Notes: a model not told the origin generated them from the letters alone. DNA of 64,000 nucleotides from Oceanimonas sp. GK1 (GCF_000243075.1 NC_016745.1:62001-126000); one strand, 5' to 3'. Shown: positions 37,704 through 46,700, numbered from the stretch's first letter. Program-made: numbers and translations.

Positions 37704-38699
37704 CTAGCCGGTGTGGCGCCGGCGTTCCTCCGCGCCAATGCGCCCGGCCACCGGGGCGGTGTTAAAGGCCATGCCGCGCTTGCCGGCGCGCTTGACCTGA
37801 TACATGGCGGCGTCGGCCCGGGCCATCACATCGGCAAAGTCATCCGGTTCACGCACCCCTTCCACGCCCATGCTCATGCCCACTTCCGCCTCGCCGTTGT
37901 CCAGCTCAAAGGGCTCGTCCAGGCAGTCGATACAGGCTTGGGCCAACCCTTGAGTACGAGACTGGTGCAAGGGCCAGGGCAGCAACAGCACGAACTCGTC
38001 GCCCCCCAGGCGGCCCAGCACCACCTCCGGCGGGCACAGCCGGCGCAGGCGCTCGGCGAGCTTGATCAGCAGCTTATCGCCGGCCCGGTGGCCCAGGGTG
38101 TCGTTGACCTGCTTGAAGTCGTCGAGATCGATAAAGCACAGGGTCAGCTCGCCCTGCGGCTTGAGGGTTTTAAAGGAGTCGATCAGCCCGCTGCGGTTGA
38201 GCAGGCCGGTGAGTGGATCCTTGTGGGCCAGGCGCGACAGGGCCTGCTCGTACTCCTTTTCCTGGGTGATGTCGATATGGGTGCCCATCACCCGAAGCGG
38301 CCGGTTGTGCTCGTCCCATTCCACCACCCGGCCTCTGTCCTGCACCCAGGTAACGGTGCCGTTCTTGGCCACCATGCGGTGCTGCACCTCGTAAAACGGG
38401 CTGCGCCCGTGCAGGTGATCAAAAAAGTTGTTGAGCACCTGCTCCCGGTCTTCCGGATGCAGGTGCGCCTTCCATACCTCGAAACTGGCTTCAATTTCCT
38501 TGGGCTGAAAGCCCAGCATGGCGCCCCAGCGCCGGTTAAAAATAATCAGCTTGCCGCTGGGCACATGCAGCTGCCACACGCACAGGCCGGTGCCGTCCAT
38601 GGCCGCCTCTAGTTTTTCCCGGGCGTCGGCGGCAATGCGCTTCAGGCGCTCGTTTTCCGCCTGCAGCTTCAGCAGTTCCATTGAAGGGATTCTGTCCAT
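37704..38699 (-). CDS. PAS-GGDEF diguanylate cyclase
   Basis: 331 residues. A short coiled N-terminus (about 5-30) precedes a PAS domain (about 30-150, with the HPEDREQVLNNFFDHL and VQDRGRVVEWDEHNRPLRVMG blocks). The GGDEF domain (about 155-315) has the intact active-site GRLGGDEFVLLL and DLDDFKQVNDTLGHRAGD. It should make cyclic di-GMP. No RxxD inhibitory site is seen five residues before GGDEF, so product inhibition at that site is not expected. It sits 21 bp downstream of an EAL phosphodiesterase gene on the same strand. Confidence 0.92.
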   Translation of the reverse strand: MDRIPSMELLKLQAENERLKRIAADAREKLEAAMDGTGLCVWQLHVPSGKLIIFNRRWGAMLGFQPKEIEASFEVWKAHLHPEDREQVLNNFFDHLHGRSPFYEVQHRMVAKNGTVTWVQDRGRVVEWDEHNRPLRVMGTHIDITQEKEYEQALSRLAHKDPLTGLLNRSGLIDSFKTLKPQGELTLCFIDLDDFKQVNDTLGHRAGDKLLIKLAERLRRLCPPEVVLGRLGGDEFVLLLPWPLHQSRTQGLAQACIDCLDEPFELDNGEAEVGMSMGVEGVREPDDFADVMARADAAMYQVKRAGKRGMAFNTAPVAGRIGAEERRRHTG

Positions 38700-38720
38700 A
38701 GTTTCCTTCCAACAGCCGGC

Positions 38721-39491
38721 TCAGTCCCATCCCGTGATGTGCGCAGGATCGAGCATTTCTTCCAGCATGGGCCGGGCAAACAGGTAGCCCTGCAAATAGC
38801 GCACGCCGGCGTTCACCAGGTAGTCCCGCTCTTCCACCGTTTCTATGCCCTCGGCCAGTACCAGGGCGCCCAGCTCGGCGCACACCCGCTGCACCTCGGC
38901 CAGCCGCTGCTGTTTGGCCGGCTCCCGGTGAATGTCGCGCACCATGCCCATGTCGAGTTTGACGATGGCCGGACGCAGACTGTACAGCCACTCCGGACTG
39001 GTGAAGCCGGCGCCGTAGTCGTCGATGGCGGTATAAAAGCCGTAACGGGCGTAAGACTCGAAAATGCGCTTGAGCTTTTGCTGGCTGACAATGCGCTCAC
39101 CCTCGGTCACCTCGAAAATAATCTTTTTAAGATCAAAACCGTACAGCTCCGATGCCTCTATGGTGGCACGGATGCAGGTGTCGGGATTGTAGATGGCGTT
39201 GGGCAGAAAGTTGATGCTGAGCAACCGGTCGCAGCCCAGCCGGGCAGCGGTTTTAATGGCGGTGACCCGGCATATCTGGTCGAAGTAATAGCGGTTGTCG
39301 TCGTTGATGCGCTCAAACACCCAGCCCGCCCCCTGTCCGTCGGGGCCCCGTACCAGCGCCTCATAGGCAAAAATGTCTTTCTGCTGCCAGTCGATGATCG
39401 GCTGAAACGCCATGCGAATGTCAAACCCCAGGGATTGGCCGCTCAGGCAGTCCATGCAGGTTTGCTGCTTGATCCGTATCGGTATCTCCAT
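38721..39491 (-). CDS. EAL-domain cyclic-di-GMP phosphodiesterase
   Basis: 256 residues that are almost only an EAL domain. The key motifs are kept: YEALVRG (EAL), NFLPNA (Asn ligand), FEVTEGE, DDYGAG (DDFGTG position), KLD, AEGIET and YLQGYLFARP. It should break cyclic di-GMP to pGpG. The short N-terminus has a Cys-x2-Cys (TCMDC) of unknown use. ATG 39491 is taken; a GTG at 39497 would add two residues. It is cotranscribed with the downstream diguanylate cyclase, so synthesis and breakdown are encoded side by side. Confidence 0.92.
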   Translation of the reverse strand: MEIPIRIKQQTCMDCLSGQSLGFDIRMAFQPIIDWQQKDIFAYEALVRGPDGQGAGWVFERINDDNRYYFDQICRVTAIKTAARLGCDRLLSINFLPNAIYNPDTCIRATIEASELYGFDLKKIIFEVTEGERIVSQQKLKRIFESYARYGFYTAIDDYGAGFTSPEWLYSLRPAIVKLDMGMVRDIHREPAKQQRLAEVQRVCAELGALVLAEGIETVEERDYLVNAGVRYLQGYLFARPMLEEMLDPAHITGWD

Positions 39492-39641
39492 ATTCACCGC
39501 TTTGTGGCCGTCAAAAAACCCTTATTGTAATGCGGTAAAGGCTGAAACACCCGGCATGCGCGCGAAAAAACCACTGAAAGCAAACCCCGCCGGCCACGGT
39601 CTCAAAAAAATCCATCCCCCGCCTGATCAGGAAGCTTCATC

Positions 39642-40016
39642 ATGCTCACCGTGTTTTACGATGGCCGCTGCGGCCTGTGCGACCGGGAAATTGCCTTTTA
39701 CCGCCGGCACGCCCGGCCGGGGGCGGTGCGCTGGCTCAATCTCTGGGAGCAGCCGCCGGAGCTGGCCGCCGCCGGGCTGACCCCGGCCCGCTGCCTGCAA
39801 CAACTGCATGTGCTGGATGAGCGGCAGCAGGTGCACACCGGCGTGAATGCCTTTGTGGCCCTGTGGCGCACCGTGCCACGGCTGGCCTGGCTGGCGCGCC
39901 TGGCGCAACTACCGCCGGTGCGCTGGCTGCTGGCCCTGGGGTACCGGCTGTTTCTGTGCTGGTACCGCCGCCAGCCCCATGTACAACAATGCACCCTCAA
40001 TTCAAAGCAAGGATAA
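39642..40016 (+). CDS. DCC-family (DUF393) thiol-disulfide oxidoreductase-like protein
   Basis: 124 residues. The N-terminus VFYDGRCGLCDREIAFYRRH has the DxxCxxC motif that defines the DCC (DUF393) family, thought to have a thioredoxin-like fold. A hydrophobic C-terminal stretch (about 90-110) may touch the membrane. The family's reaction is unproven. It lies 2 bp before a FAD-dependent oxidoreductase and shares its operon. Confidence 0.88.
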   Translation: MLTVFYDGRCGLCDREIAFYRRHARPGAVRWLNLWEQPPELAAAGLTPARCLQQLHVLDERQQVHTGVNAFVALWRTVPRLAWLARLAQLPPVRWLLALGYRLFLCWYRRQPHVQQCTLNSKQG

Positions 40017-40018
40017 CC

Positions 40019-41002
40019 ATGACACCACGCATTGCCATTATCGGCGCCGGTCTGGCCGGGCTGACCCTGGCCCGGGAACTGAGCGAGCACGCCGACATCA
40101 CTCTGTTTGAAAAGGCCCGTGGGCTGGGCGGGCGCATGTCCAGCCGTCGCCGCGACCAGCAGCGCTGGGATCACGGCGCCCAGTTTTTTACCGCCCGCTC
40201 CCGCGCCTTCAAGGCCCTGCTCACGCCCTTTATGGAAAGCGGCGCCGTGGTGGCATGGCAGCCCAATATCACCACCCTGAGCCCCAACCAGGCTCCCTAC
40301 AAGCGGCCCTGGTTCGAGCCCCACTATGTGGCGGCGCCGGCCATGAACAGCCTGCTCAAGGCCATGAGCCCGGGCCTCAACATCGCCCTGCAAACCCGGG
40401 TGCAAAGCCTGGAGCCGCAGGGCGACCGGTGGCGGCTACTGGATGACCAGGGGGAATGGCTGGGTGAGTTCGACTGGGTAATCAGCTCGGCGCCGCTGCC
40501 GCAAACCCGGGAATTGCTGCCCCTGGCCGCCGACGCTTACGCCGGCTTTGGCATGCGCCCCTGCTACGCCCTGATGCTGACGGTAGACGACCGGGATCTG
40601 CCGGTGTGGGACGCCGCCAAGGTGAACGACTCGCCCCTGGGCTGGATTGCCTTCAACCACCGGCTGCCCGGGCGCAACCCTGAGGTTGGCGCCGTGGTGG
40701 CCCACAGCAGCGCCGACTGGGCCGAGGCCCACCTGGAAGACGATCAGGACGCGGTGCGCGAGCAGCTCACCGCCGAATTCTGCGCCCTGACCGGGGTCGC
40801 GCCAAACGCCGTGCAGGAAGCGCAACTGCACCGCTGGCGCTATGCCCTGGCCACCGAGGTGGACGGCGAGCCGGTGGGCTATGTGCTGGATACGGCGCGC
40901 AAGCTGGCCGCCTGCGGCGACTGGTGCCTGGGCGGACGGGTGGAAGCGGCCTTTACCAGTGCCCGCCGGCTGGCGGCCCGGCTGCGCGAACGCGGCCTCT
41001 GA
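40019..41002 (+). CDS. FAD/NAD(P)-dependent oxidoreductase, renalase-like
   Basis: 327 residues with the amine-oxidase-like Rossmann motif IAIIGAGLAGLTLARELSEH at the start, the FEKARGLGGRMSSRR block and a WDHGAQFFTARS segment that marks the renalase/YP_1.6-like bacterial group. Bacterial renalases oxidise mis-reduced beta-NAD(P)H isomers; whether this protein does so is inferred. The C-terminal GDWCLGGRVEAAFTSARRLA completes the FAD site. It begins 2 bp after the DCC gene, so the two are probably cotranslated. Confidence 0.88.
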   Translation: MTPRIAIIGAGLAGLTLARELSEHADITLFEKARGLGGRMSSRRRDQQRWDHGAQFFTARSRAFKALLTPFMESGAVVAWQPNITTLSPNQAPYKRPWFEPHYVAAPAMNSLLKAMSPGLNIALQTRVQSLEPQGDRWRLLDDQGEWLGEFDWVISSAPLPQTRELLPLAADAYAGFGMRPCYALMLTVDDRDLPVWDAAKVNDSPLGWIAFNHRLPGRNPEVGAVVAHSSADWAEAHLEDDQDAVREQLTAEFCALTGVAPNAVQEAQLHRWRYALATEVDGEPVGYVLDTARKLAACGDWCLGGRVEAAFTSARRLAARLRERGL

Positions 41003-41004
41003 GC

Positions 41005-41820
41005 TCAGCCACGGCGCACATTCACCAGCATGGGGCTGCCGGTGGCCGGATCCGCCATGATGTCACAGTCCACCTGGTACAATTGCCGCACCAGGGCCGA
41101 GGTCAGTACCTCGCCGGGAGCGCCAGCGGCGACCACCTTGCCCTGGTGCATGGCCACCAGCTCATCCGCATAGCGGCAGGCGTTGATCAAGTCATGCACC
41201 ACCATGACCACTGTCTTGCCCCGGCCCGCCAGGCGCCGGATCAGCTCGAACACTTCAATCTGATGACCCAGATCCAGCGCCGAGGTGGGTTCGTCCAGCA
41301 GCAGCAAGGGCGTGGACTGGGCCATGGCCATGGCAATCCAGGCCCGCTGACGCTGGCCACCCGACAGCCGGTCCAGCTCCCGGTGTTGTAGCTCCAGCAC
41401 ATCCGCCGCGGCCAGGGCGTCGGCCACCGCCGCCTGATCCTGCTCCGACCATTGCTGCAGCCAGCCTTGATGGGGCTGGCGGCCAAACCGGACCAGATCC
41501 AGCACCGTCATGCCCTCCGGGGCCGCGCTGTGCTGGGGCAACAGAGCCAGCTCCCGGGCCAGCTCACGGCCGGGCTTGCGGCGAATATCCTCTCCGCGCA
41601 GCAATACCTGGCCGGCAGCCGGGCGCAGCACCCTGCCCAGGGTATTGAGCAGGGTCGACTTGCCACAGCCATTGGGGCCGACGATGGCGGTCACCCGCCC
41701 GGGCCGCAGTTGCAGGTCAAGGCCGTCCAGCACCAGGGTGGCGTCATGGCCGACGCTGAGCGCACGGGCTTCCAGCGCCGGCTCGGCCACCACGGACGAC
41801 AAAGGGGTAAATGCATTCAT
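41005..41820 (-). CDS. Siderophore ABC transporter ATPase (FecE/FhuC type)
   Basis: 271 residues. Walker A GPNGCGKST (about 48-56), Q-loop LPQHS, signature LSGGQRQRAWIAMAMAQ, Walker B LLLLDEPTSALDLG and H-loop VVHDLINACRYAD are intact, with the DLGHQIEV sequence typical of iron-siderophore ATPases. It energises import through the two FecCD-type permeases upstream on the minus strand and overlaps the first by 4 bp. It is the last gene of the operon and ends 2 bases from the convergent renalase-like gene. Confidence 0.94.
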   Translation of the reverse strand: MNAFTPLSSVVAEPALEARALSVGHDATLVLDGLDLQLRPGRVTAIVGPNGCGKSTLLNTLGRVLRPAAGQVLLRGEDIRRKPGRELARELALLPQHSAAPEGMTVLDLVRFGRQPHQGWLQQWSEQDQAAVADALAAADVLELQHRELDRLSGGQRQRAWIAMAMAQSTPLLLLDEPTSALDLGHQIEVFELIRRLAGRGKTVVMVVHDLINACRYADELVAMHQGKVVAAGAPGEVLTSALVRQLYQVDCDIMADPATGSPMLVNVRRG

Positions 41821-42878
41821 GGCCGGCTCCGGTCAGGGGTTAACAACATCCACAATAAATACGGGCTGCCCACCACCGCGGTCACCATCCCCACGGGGAT
41901 TTCCAGCGGCGCCAGCAGCAACCGTCCGGCCAGATCGGCCAGCAGCATCAGCAGGCCGCCGGCCAGGGCCGAGGCCAACAGCGGCACCCCGCGATGACGG
42001 CACAGCAGGCGGGCAACCTCCGGTCCCAGCAGGGCCACCAGCCCCACCGGTCCCGCCACCGCCACCGCCAGGCCGGTCAGGGCCACCGACAGCAACAGGC
42101 TCATGGCGCGCACCCGCCTGAGGTTAACCCCCAGGCTGAGGCTCACCGCCGCCGGCAGTTGCAGCAGGCGCAGGCTGCGCCCCATCCACAACGCCGGCAC
42201 CAGCCCCGCCAGCAAGCCCGCGCCCAGCAGCATGGTGGCCGCGGGCGAGCGGGCGTTCAGGCTGCCCACCGTCCACGGAAAAGCGGCATTGGCATCATCA
42301 ATGGACACCATGCTCAGCATCAGCTGGGTCAGGGCACCGGCAACGGCCCCCACCCCCAGGCCCACCACAATAAAACGATGGCCCCGGTTACCGCTGCCAC
42401 CGGCCAGGGCAAACACCAGGGCGGTCGCCACCAGGGCGCCGATCAGCGACATGGCGGAAGGCACCAGAGAAGAAGCCATGCCCACCACGGACGCCACGGC
42501 AAAGGCGGTGGCGGCATTGTCGATGCCGATGATGCCCGGGGTGGCCAGCCGGTTGCCGGCCAGGGTCTGCATCAGACAGCCGGACAGGGCAAAGGCGGCG
42601 CCGCTGGCCAGCCCGGCCAGCACCCGCATCAGCCGCAGTTCACGCACCACCAGTTGATTGAGCGCCGGCCCTTCTCCCCACAGCGCCAGCCATACCTCCA
42701 GCGGCCCCAGCCGCACCGTGCCCAGACCCAGGCTGGCGACCGCCGTGGCCAGCAACAGGATCAGCAACAGCAGGTTAACGGCCAGGGCGCGGCGCGACAC
42801 CGGCAGGCTGATATTCCGCCGGCCCAGGCGCAAAATCCAGTAGCCGGGCAGTGGCAGCGACACGGAAGGAGAGTTCAT
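41817..42878 (-). CDS. Siderophore ABC transporter permease (FecD/FepG type)
   Basis: 353 residues with about ten helices. Family blocks: VRELRLMRVLAGLASGAAFALSGCLMQTLAGNRLATPGIIGI and the C-terminal GPVGLVALLGPEVARLL. FecCD permeases move ferric siderophores or heme across the inner membrane. The N-terminal about 25 residues are an extra soluble piece. It overlaps the ATPase gene by 4 bp and follows the first permease by 18 bp. Confidence 0.93.
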   Translation of the reverse strand: MNSPSVSLPLPGYWILRLGRRNISLPVSRRALAVNLLLLILLLATAVASLGLGTVRLGPLEVWLALWGEGPALNQLVVRELRLMRVLAGLASGAAFALSGCLMQTLAGNRLATPGIIGIDNAATAFAVASVVGMASSLVPSAMSLIGALVATALVFALAGGSGNRGHRFIVVGLGVGAVAGALTQLMLSMVSIDDANAAFPWTVGSLNARSPAATMLLGAGLLAGLVPALWMGRSLRLLQLPAAVSLSLGVNLRRVRAMSLLLSVALTGLAVAVAGPVGLVALLGPEVARLLCRHRGVPLLASALAGGLLMLLADLAGRLLLAPLEIPVGMVTAVVGSPYLLWMLLTPDRSRP

Positions 42879-42896
42879 AACGCCTCGGAGTGAAAG

Positions 42897-43913
42897 TTAC
42901 AGTCTGGGCAGGCGACGACCGCGCACTACCGCAATCAGCACCGGCGCCCCCAGCAGGGCGGTCAACACCCCCAGGGGCAGCTCGGCCGGTGCCACCAGCA
43001 CCCGTGAGCCCGTGTCGGCGGCGATCACCATCACCGGCCCCAGCAGGGCGCTCAGCCACAAACTGCGGCGAATGTCGGGCCCGGCCAGTGCCCGGGCCAC
43101 AAACGGCACCACCAGCCCCACAAAGAGCACGGGGCCGGCCACGGCGGTGGCCGAGCCCGTCAGCAGGGCCACCACCACCACCGCCAGCAGGCGCACCCGC
43201 CCGGGGTGATGGCCCAGGCCCGTTGCCACCTTTTCCCCCAGGGCCAGAGCCGCCAGCGGCCTGGCCACCATCAGCACCAGTAGCAATGCCAGCGCCAGCG
43301 ACGGCATGATTGCCGTTAGGGTGGCCAAGTCCCGCCCGGCCACGCTGCCGGTGATCCAGAAGCGAATTTCATCGGCACTGCGCTGATCAAACAACAGCAC
43401 CATGGAGGTGAGCGCCAGCAGCAGGCTGGAGAGGGTGGCGCCGGCCAGCACCAGCCGGACCGGATCATTCCCCACCCCTTGCAGCCGGGCCGCGCTCAGC
43501 ACCAGCAGGCAGCCGGCCAATGCCCCCAGCTGGGCCACGAGCACCGACAGCGTGGCCGAGGTGGCCCCCAGCAGCAGGGCCAGGGTCACGGCAAAGCCGC
43601 TGCCGGCGCTGATCCCCAGCAGCCCCGGCTCGGCCAGGGGATTGCGCGCCAGGGTCTGCATCAGAGCACCGGCACACCCCAGTGTCATGCCCGTGACCAG
43701 TCCGATCAGGGTGCGGGGCCCGCGCAGCTCGGCCAGCACAAAGCGGGCCCGTTCGTCCCCGCCGCCGGTCAGCGCCGCCAGCGCCTGGCCCGGCGTCACC
43801 TCGCCCGCGCCCAGCAACAGGCTGGCCAGGCAAACCGTCAACAGCAACAGCGCACAGCCCAGCATCAACACCGACAGCGGACGCTGGGCGGGTACCCGGG
43901 CACTGGTACGCAT
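42897..43913 (-). CDS. Siderophore ABC transporter permease (FecC/FepD type)
   Basis: 338 residues with about ten helices. It carries the family pattern LRGPRTLIGLVTGMTLGCAGALMQTLARNPLAEPGLLGI and the later GPVLFVGLVVPFVARALAGPD. It pairs with the neighbouring permease as a heterodimer. Its start overlaps the stop of the binding-protein gene by one base. The encoded tail ends RGRRLPRL. Confidence 0.93.
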   Translation of the reverse strand: MRTSARVPAQRPLSVLMLGCALLLLTVCLASLLLGAGEVTPGQALAALTGGGDERARFVLAELRGPRTLIGLVTGMTLGCAGALMQTLARNPLAEPGLLGISAGSGFAVTLALLLGATSATLSVLVAQLGALAGCLLVLSAARLQGVGNDPVRLVLAGATLSSLLLALTSMVLLFDQRSADEIRFWITGSVAGRDLATLTAIMPSLALALLLVLMVARPLAALALGEKVATGLGHHPGRVRLLAVVVVALLTGSATAVAGPVLFVGLVVPFVARALAGPDIRRSLWLSALLGPVMVIAADTGSRVLVAPAELPLGVLTALLGAPVLIAVVRGRRLPRL

Positions 43914-44845
43914 CAGTCTGTTGCCCGCTCCAGCATGCGCTCAATGTCGTCGAGCATGACATGTGCCGCCAGCGGCCCCGAGGCACTGGTCCAGACCTGG
44001 CCGTCTACCGGCATGACCCGGTTCCGCTCCACCGCCGACAGGCGGGCAAAGGCGGAAGACCGCTCGGCGGCGGCCATGGCGTCACGCCCGTCCTGGTTGA
44101 GAGTGGCCATAAAAATCCAGTCTTCATCCATCAGCGACAGGTTTTCCAGACTCAGCGGGGCACTGTGGGGGCGATCGGCCTTGACGATACCGGCGTCCTG
44201 CACCTCAAACCCGGCCGCCGCCAGCAGGCCGGTGGAAAACAGCCGGGTCGACATCATGATGGGCCCCTGGGGCATCCAGCGCGCCAGTACCGCCTGACGA
44301 TCACCGGCCGGCAGCTGCTGCACCCGCTGGCGCAGCTCGGCGGCCCGCTGTTCAACGCCGGCCAGCACCCGCTCCATTTGCTCCTCCCGTTCCAGCGCCT
44401 GCCCATAGAGCCGCGCTTCCTGTTTCCAGGCGTCGGGATCCAGCCCCTCAATGGCGGGCACCAGGGTAGGCGCCACCGCCGACAGCAGCCGGAACTGCTC
44501 CTCGGGCAGGGAAGAGGAGGCCAGGATCAGATCCGGTTGCAGTGCAATCACCGCCTCCAGGTTGGTTTCCCGGGCCGTGGCCACCATGGCCAGTTCACCG
44601 ACCTTATCCTGCATATAAGCGGCAACCCCCTGACTGCCCCGGGTGGCTACCGCCCCCACCGGCGTCACCCCCACCGCCACACTGCTGTCGAGCGCGCCCT
44701 CATACAGCGTGACCACCCGCGAGACCTCGCCGTCGAGGGTGACGGGCCCATACCGGGTTTCCAGCGTGCGCATGCCGGCCTGAGCCTGAGCCGCCAGCAG
44801 ACCGGCCAACAAGGCAGCGGCACGGATAACCATTTTTACTGACAT
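43913..44845 (-). CDS. Siderophore ABC transporter periplasmic binding protein (FecB/FepB type)
   Basis: 310 residues with a signal peptide ending AAQAQA. The mature protein is a type III binding protein: VVTLYEGALDSSVAVGVTPVGAV, then LEAVIALQPDLILAS, the segment that links the two lobes. It should bind a ferric siderophore brought in by a TonB-dependent receptor. It is the first gene of the four-gene operon, which has a Fur-box-like site about 40 bases upstream of the start. Which siderophore it takes cannot be told. Confidence 0.9.
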   Translation of the reverse strand: MSVKMVIRAAALLAGLLAAQAQAGMRTLETRYGPVTLDGEVSRVVTLYEGALDSSVAVGVTPVGAVATRGSQGVAAYMQDKVGELAMVATARETNLEAVIALQPDLILASSSLPEEQFRLLSAVAPTLVPAIEGLDPDAWKQEARLYGQALEREEQMERVLAGVEQRAAELRQRVQQLPAGDRQAVLARWMPQGPIMMSTRLFSTGLLAAAGFEVQDAGIVKADRPHSAPLSLENLSLMDEDWIFMATLNQDGRDAMAAAERSSAFARLSAVERNRVMPVDGQVWTSASGPLAAHVMLDDIERMLERATD

Positions 44846-44885
44846 AACACCTCTCGACGATACGGGGAATCACTCCAAACAACAC

Positions 44886-44904
44886 CAATGATAATGGTTT
44901 GCGT
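44886..44904 (-). promoter_or_regulatory. Fur-box-like site before the siderophore ABC operon
   Basis: Contains aatgataatgg, the same core as the strong Fur box near 48840. One half matches the 7-1-7 consensus well, the other half is weak. It lies 41-59 bases upstream of the binding-protein start. Confidence 0.6.
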
Positions 44905-45005
44905 TGTTATTTTTAAGCGTGAATGGTGAACATGCCGTTGCAATTTGCAGAACAGGGGATGGGTCACGCCACCATGATTTTTGTGACATGCCCATGACAG
45001 CGGCG

Positions 45006-45033
45006 TTGACATGAAAAGGTCCGTATATAAGAT
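45006..45033 (+). promoter_or_regulatory. Candidate sigma-70 promoter for the phosphatase-like gene
   Basis: TTGACA at 45006-45011 is a perfect -35; TAAGAT at 45028-45033 after a 16-base spacer is a fair -10. The start codon of the next gene lies 31 bases downstream. Confidence 0.5.
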
Positions 45034-45063
45034 GAGCGCATTATTAAGGAAACCGACCTCGCC

Positions 45064-45477
45064 ATGACTTCCGTGCTTTTTGTCTGCCACCGCAATGCGG
45101 TGTGCTCGCCCATTGCCGAGGCGCTGCTCAACCACCTGGCGGCCGATCGCTATCGTGTGATGAGCGCCGGCGTGGAGCCCGCCCAGACCGACGCCCACGC
45201 CCTGGCCGCCCTGCACCAGCTGGGCGTCAATACCGACAGGCTCAGCAGCAAGGGGCTGGACGCCGTGGCAGGCGAGTATTTCGATATTGTCATCAGCCTG
45301 TGCGAACCGGCCGAGCCCGCCGCTCAGGCGGTGCCGGCGGCGCGCCACATGGCCTGGCATTTCACCGACAGCCCCTGTGACTCCCAGGCCGACGCCACCC
45401 GCCTGGCCCAGGAAATTTACGAGCGCATCAAGTTGCTGGTGCTGGTCCAGGATCGGCAGGAAAAAAGCCTGTGGTAA
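45064..45477 (+). CDS. LMW phosphatase/arsenate-reductase-like protein with altered P-loop
   Basis: 137 residues of the low-molecular-weight tyrosine phosphatase / ArsC-thioredoxin family by overall layout: VLFVCHRNAVCSPIAEALLNH, the RVMSAGVEP strand, and SLCEPAEPAAQ...HFTDSPCDS. The usual active-site loop is C-x5-R-S. Here the loop reads CHRNAVCS, so the essential Arg position is Cys. Without that Arg, phosphate or arsenate binding should be badly weakened, unless the earlier Arg (CHR) stands in. Extra Cys residues at about 14, 95 and 104 could allow redox chemistry. It has its own candidate promoter and no ars genes nearby. Confidence 0.72.
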   Translation: MTSVLFVCHRNAVCSPIAEALLNHLAADRYRVMSAGVEPAQTDAHALAALHQLGVNTDRLSSKGLDAVAGEYFDIVISLCEPAEPAAQAVPAARHMAWHFTDSPCDSQADATRLAQEIYERIKLLVLVQDRQEKSLW

Positions 45478-45526
45478 GGCGCCCCGGCGGCCAGGCTGGC
45501 ACAACCATGGCCCCGCCACGGCGCCG

Positions 45527-46447
45527 TTAACCGCCCTCGCCGTGAGGGTTGCGCCACTCATCGGGTAACCCGCGCCGCAGGCAGGCCAGCAGGGCGGTGC
45601 TCTTTTTGGGCTGCCGCCCGAAGGAGTACAGCAGGCCGACCGGCAACGACGGCAGCCGCCACTCGGGCAAACAGGCCAGTAAACGACCCGGATGGGCCTT
45701 CTGATATCCTTCGGCAAAGCGCACCGGCAGCACACCTATGCCCTGGCCCCGGGCAATGGCATCCAGCTGCAGGGTGTAGTTGTCTACCGTCAGCCGTGAT
45801 GGCGGCGGCTGAAAGGCATATTCCCCTTCACTGCCGTGGCGCAGCACCAGCCCCTCTCCGGTCTCTCCCAGCCAGTCCACCCAGGCATGGGCCGCCAGCT
45901 CCCGCGGATGGGCAGGCAATCGTTGTCCGGCGAAATAATCCGGGCTGGCGTACAGCCGGCAGGGCCAGTAACAGAGTACCTCGTGGCGCAGGCCACAATC
46001 CGGATCCGGGCCCACCCACAGCCAGATCTCGCCCTGCCCTTCCCCGGTTTCAGGCGGCCGGTGCTCCGTATGCAGGGAAATACGCACACCGGGATAATCC
46101 GCCAGAAAACGCTCCAGCGCCTGGGGAAACCAGCCCCGGGCACAGCTGCTGTGCACCCGCACCACCAGCTCGCCGCTGACCTCTTCACGCAAATCCTCCA
46201 TGGCCTGGCGCCCCTGCTCGGCCAGACGCAATATCTGCCGGCTGTAGCGTTCAAACAACAGCCCCGCTTCCGTGGCCTGCAAGCGGTTACCCCGGCGCAG
46301 CAACAAGGGCTGCCCCAGGCGCGCTTCAAGCTGGCTCAGGCGCCGACTCAGGGTGGATTTGGGCAAGCCCAGGCGACGGGCGGCCTCGGTGAGGCTGCCG
46401 CAGGCCATGACGGTCGCAAACCCTTCCAGCTCCAGTAAATCCTGCAT
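45527..46447 (-). CDS. LysR-family transcriptional regulator
   Basis: 306 residues. The winged-helix region is clear (LEGFATVMACGSLTEAARRLGLPKSTLSRRLSQLEARLG), followed by a periplasmic-binding-like effector domain of the CrgA/AphA-like group. It is convergent with the phosphatase-like gene and lies downstream of a TonB-dependent receptor on the same strand, with a terminator between. ATG 46447 is chosen because homologues start close to the helix; an upstream ATG at 46474 adds nine residues. Targets unknown. A loosely Fur-like stretch occurs about 130 bases upstream (46574-46598). Confidence 0.87.
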   Translation of the reverse strand: MQDLLELEGFATVMACGSLTEAARRLGLPKSTLSRRLSQLEARLGQPLLLRRGNRLQATEAGLLFERYSRQILRLAEQGRQAMEDLREEVSGELVVRVHSSCARGWFPQALERFLADYPGVRISLHTEHRPPETGEGQGEIWLWVGPDPDCGLRHEVLCYWPCRLYASPDYFAGQRLPAHPRELAAHAWVDWLGETGEGLVLRHGSEGEYAFQPPPSRLTVDNYTLQLDAIARGQGIGVLPVRFAEGYQKAHPGRLLACLPEWRLPSLPVGLLYSFGRQPKKSTALLACLRRGLPDEWRNPHGEGG

Positions 46448-46623
46448 AGCGATACCATGAAACAAATGAAACAAGGCCGCTCCGAATCGTGCGAAAGCGG
46501 CCGCGGGGTGGCGAAGCCAGGATGTTCCGGATTATGGAACATACCGCTCCCATCCTATCGCAAGCGGGCAACCTTGATAAATGAAATGAGAATGGTTTAA
46601 GAGTCTACCGACGGTGGCCGTTC

Positions 46624-46662
46624 AAAAAAACGGGGTAACCGGCAGGAGAACCCGCTACCCCG
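46624..46662 (-). terminator. Terminator after the first TonB-dependent receptor gene
   Basis: On the minus strand a stem cggggta / taccccg, extended by cgggt/ccggt pairing, is followed by seven Ts, about 40 bases after the receptor stop codon. Confidence 0.85.
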
Positions 46663-46700
46663 AAAGCAACCCTCGGCGCACTCACAGGCGTTGCCGCAGA

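Noticed and set aside
43914-45063. Linking the phosphatase-like gene at 45064 to arsenic resistance
   Set aside because: No arsR, arsB or acr3 gene is nearby and the catalytic Arg is missing, so an ars label would be misleading.
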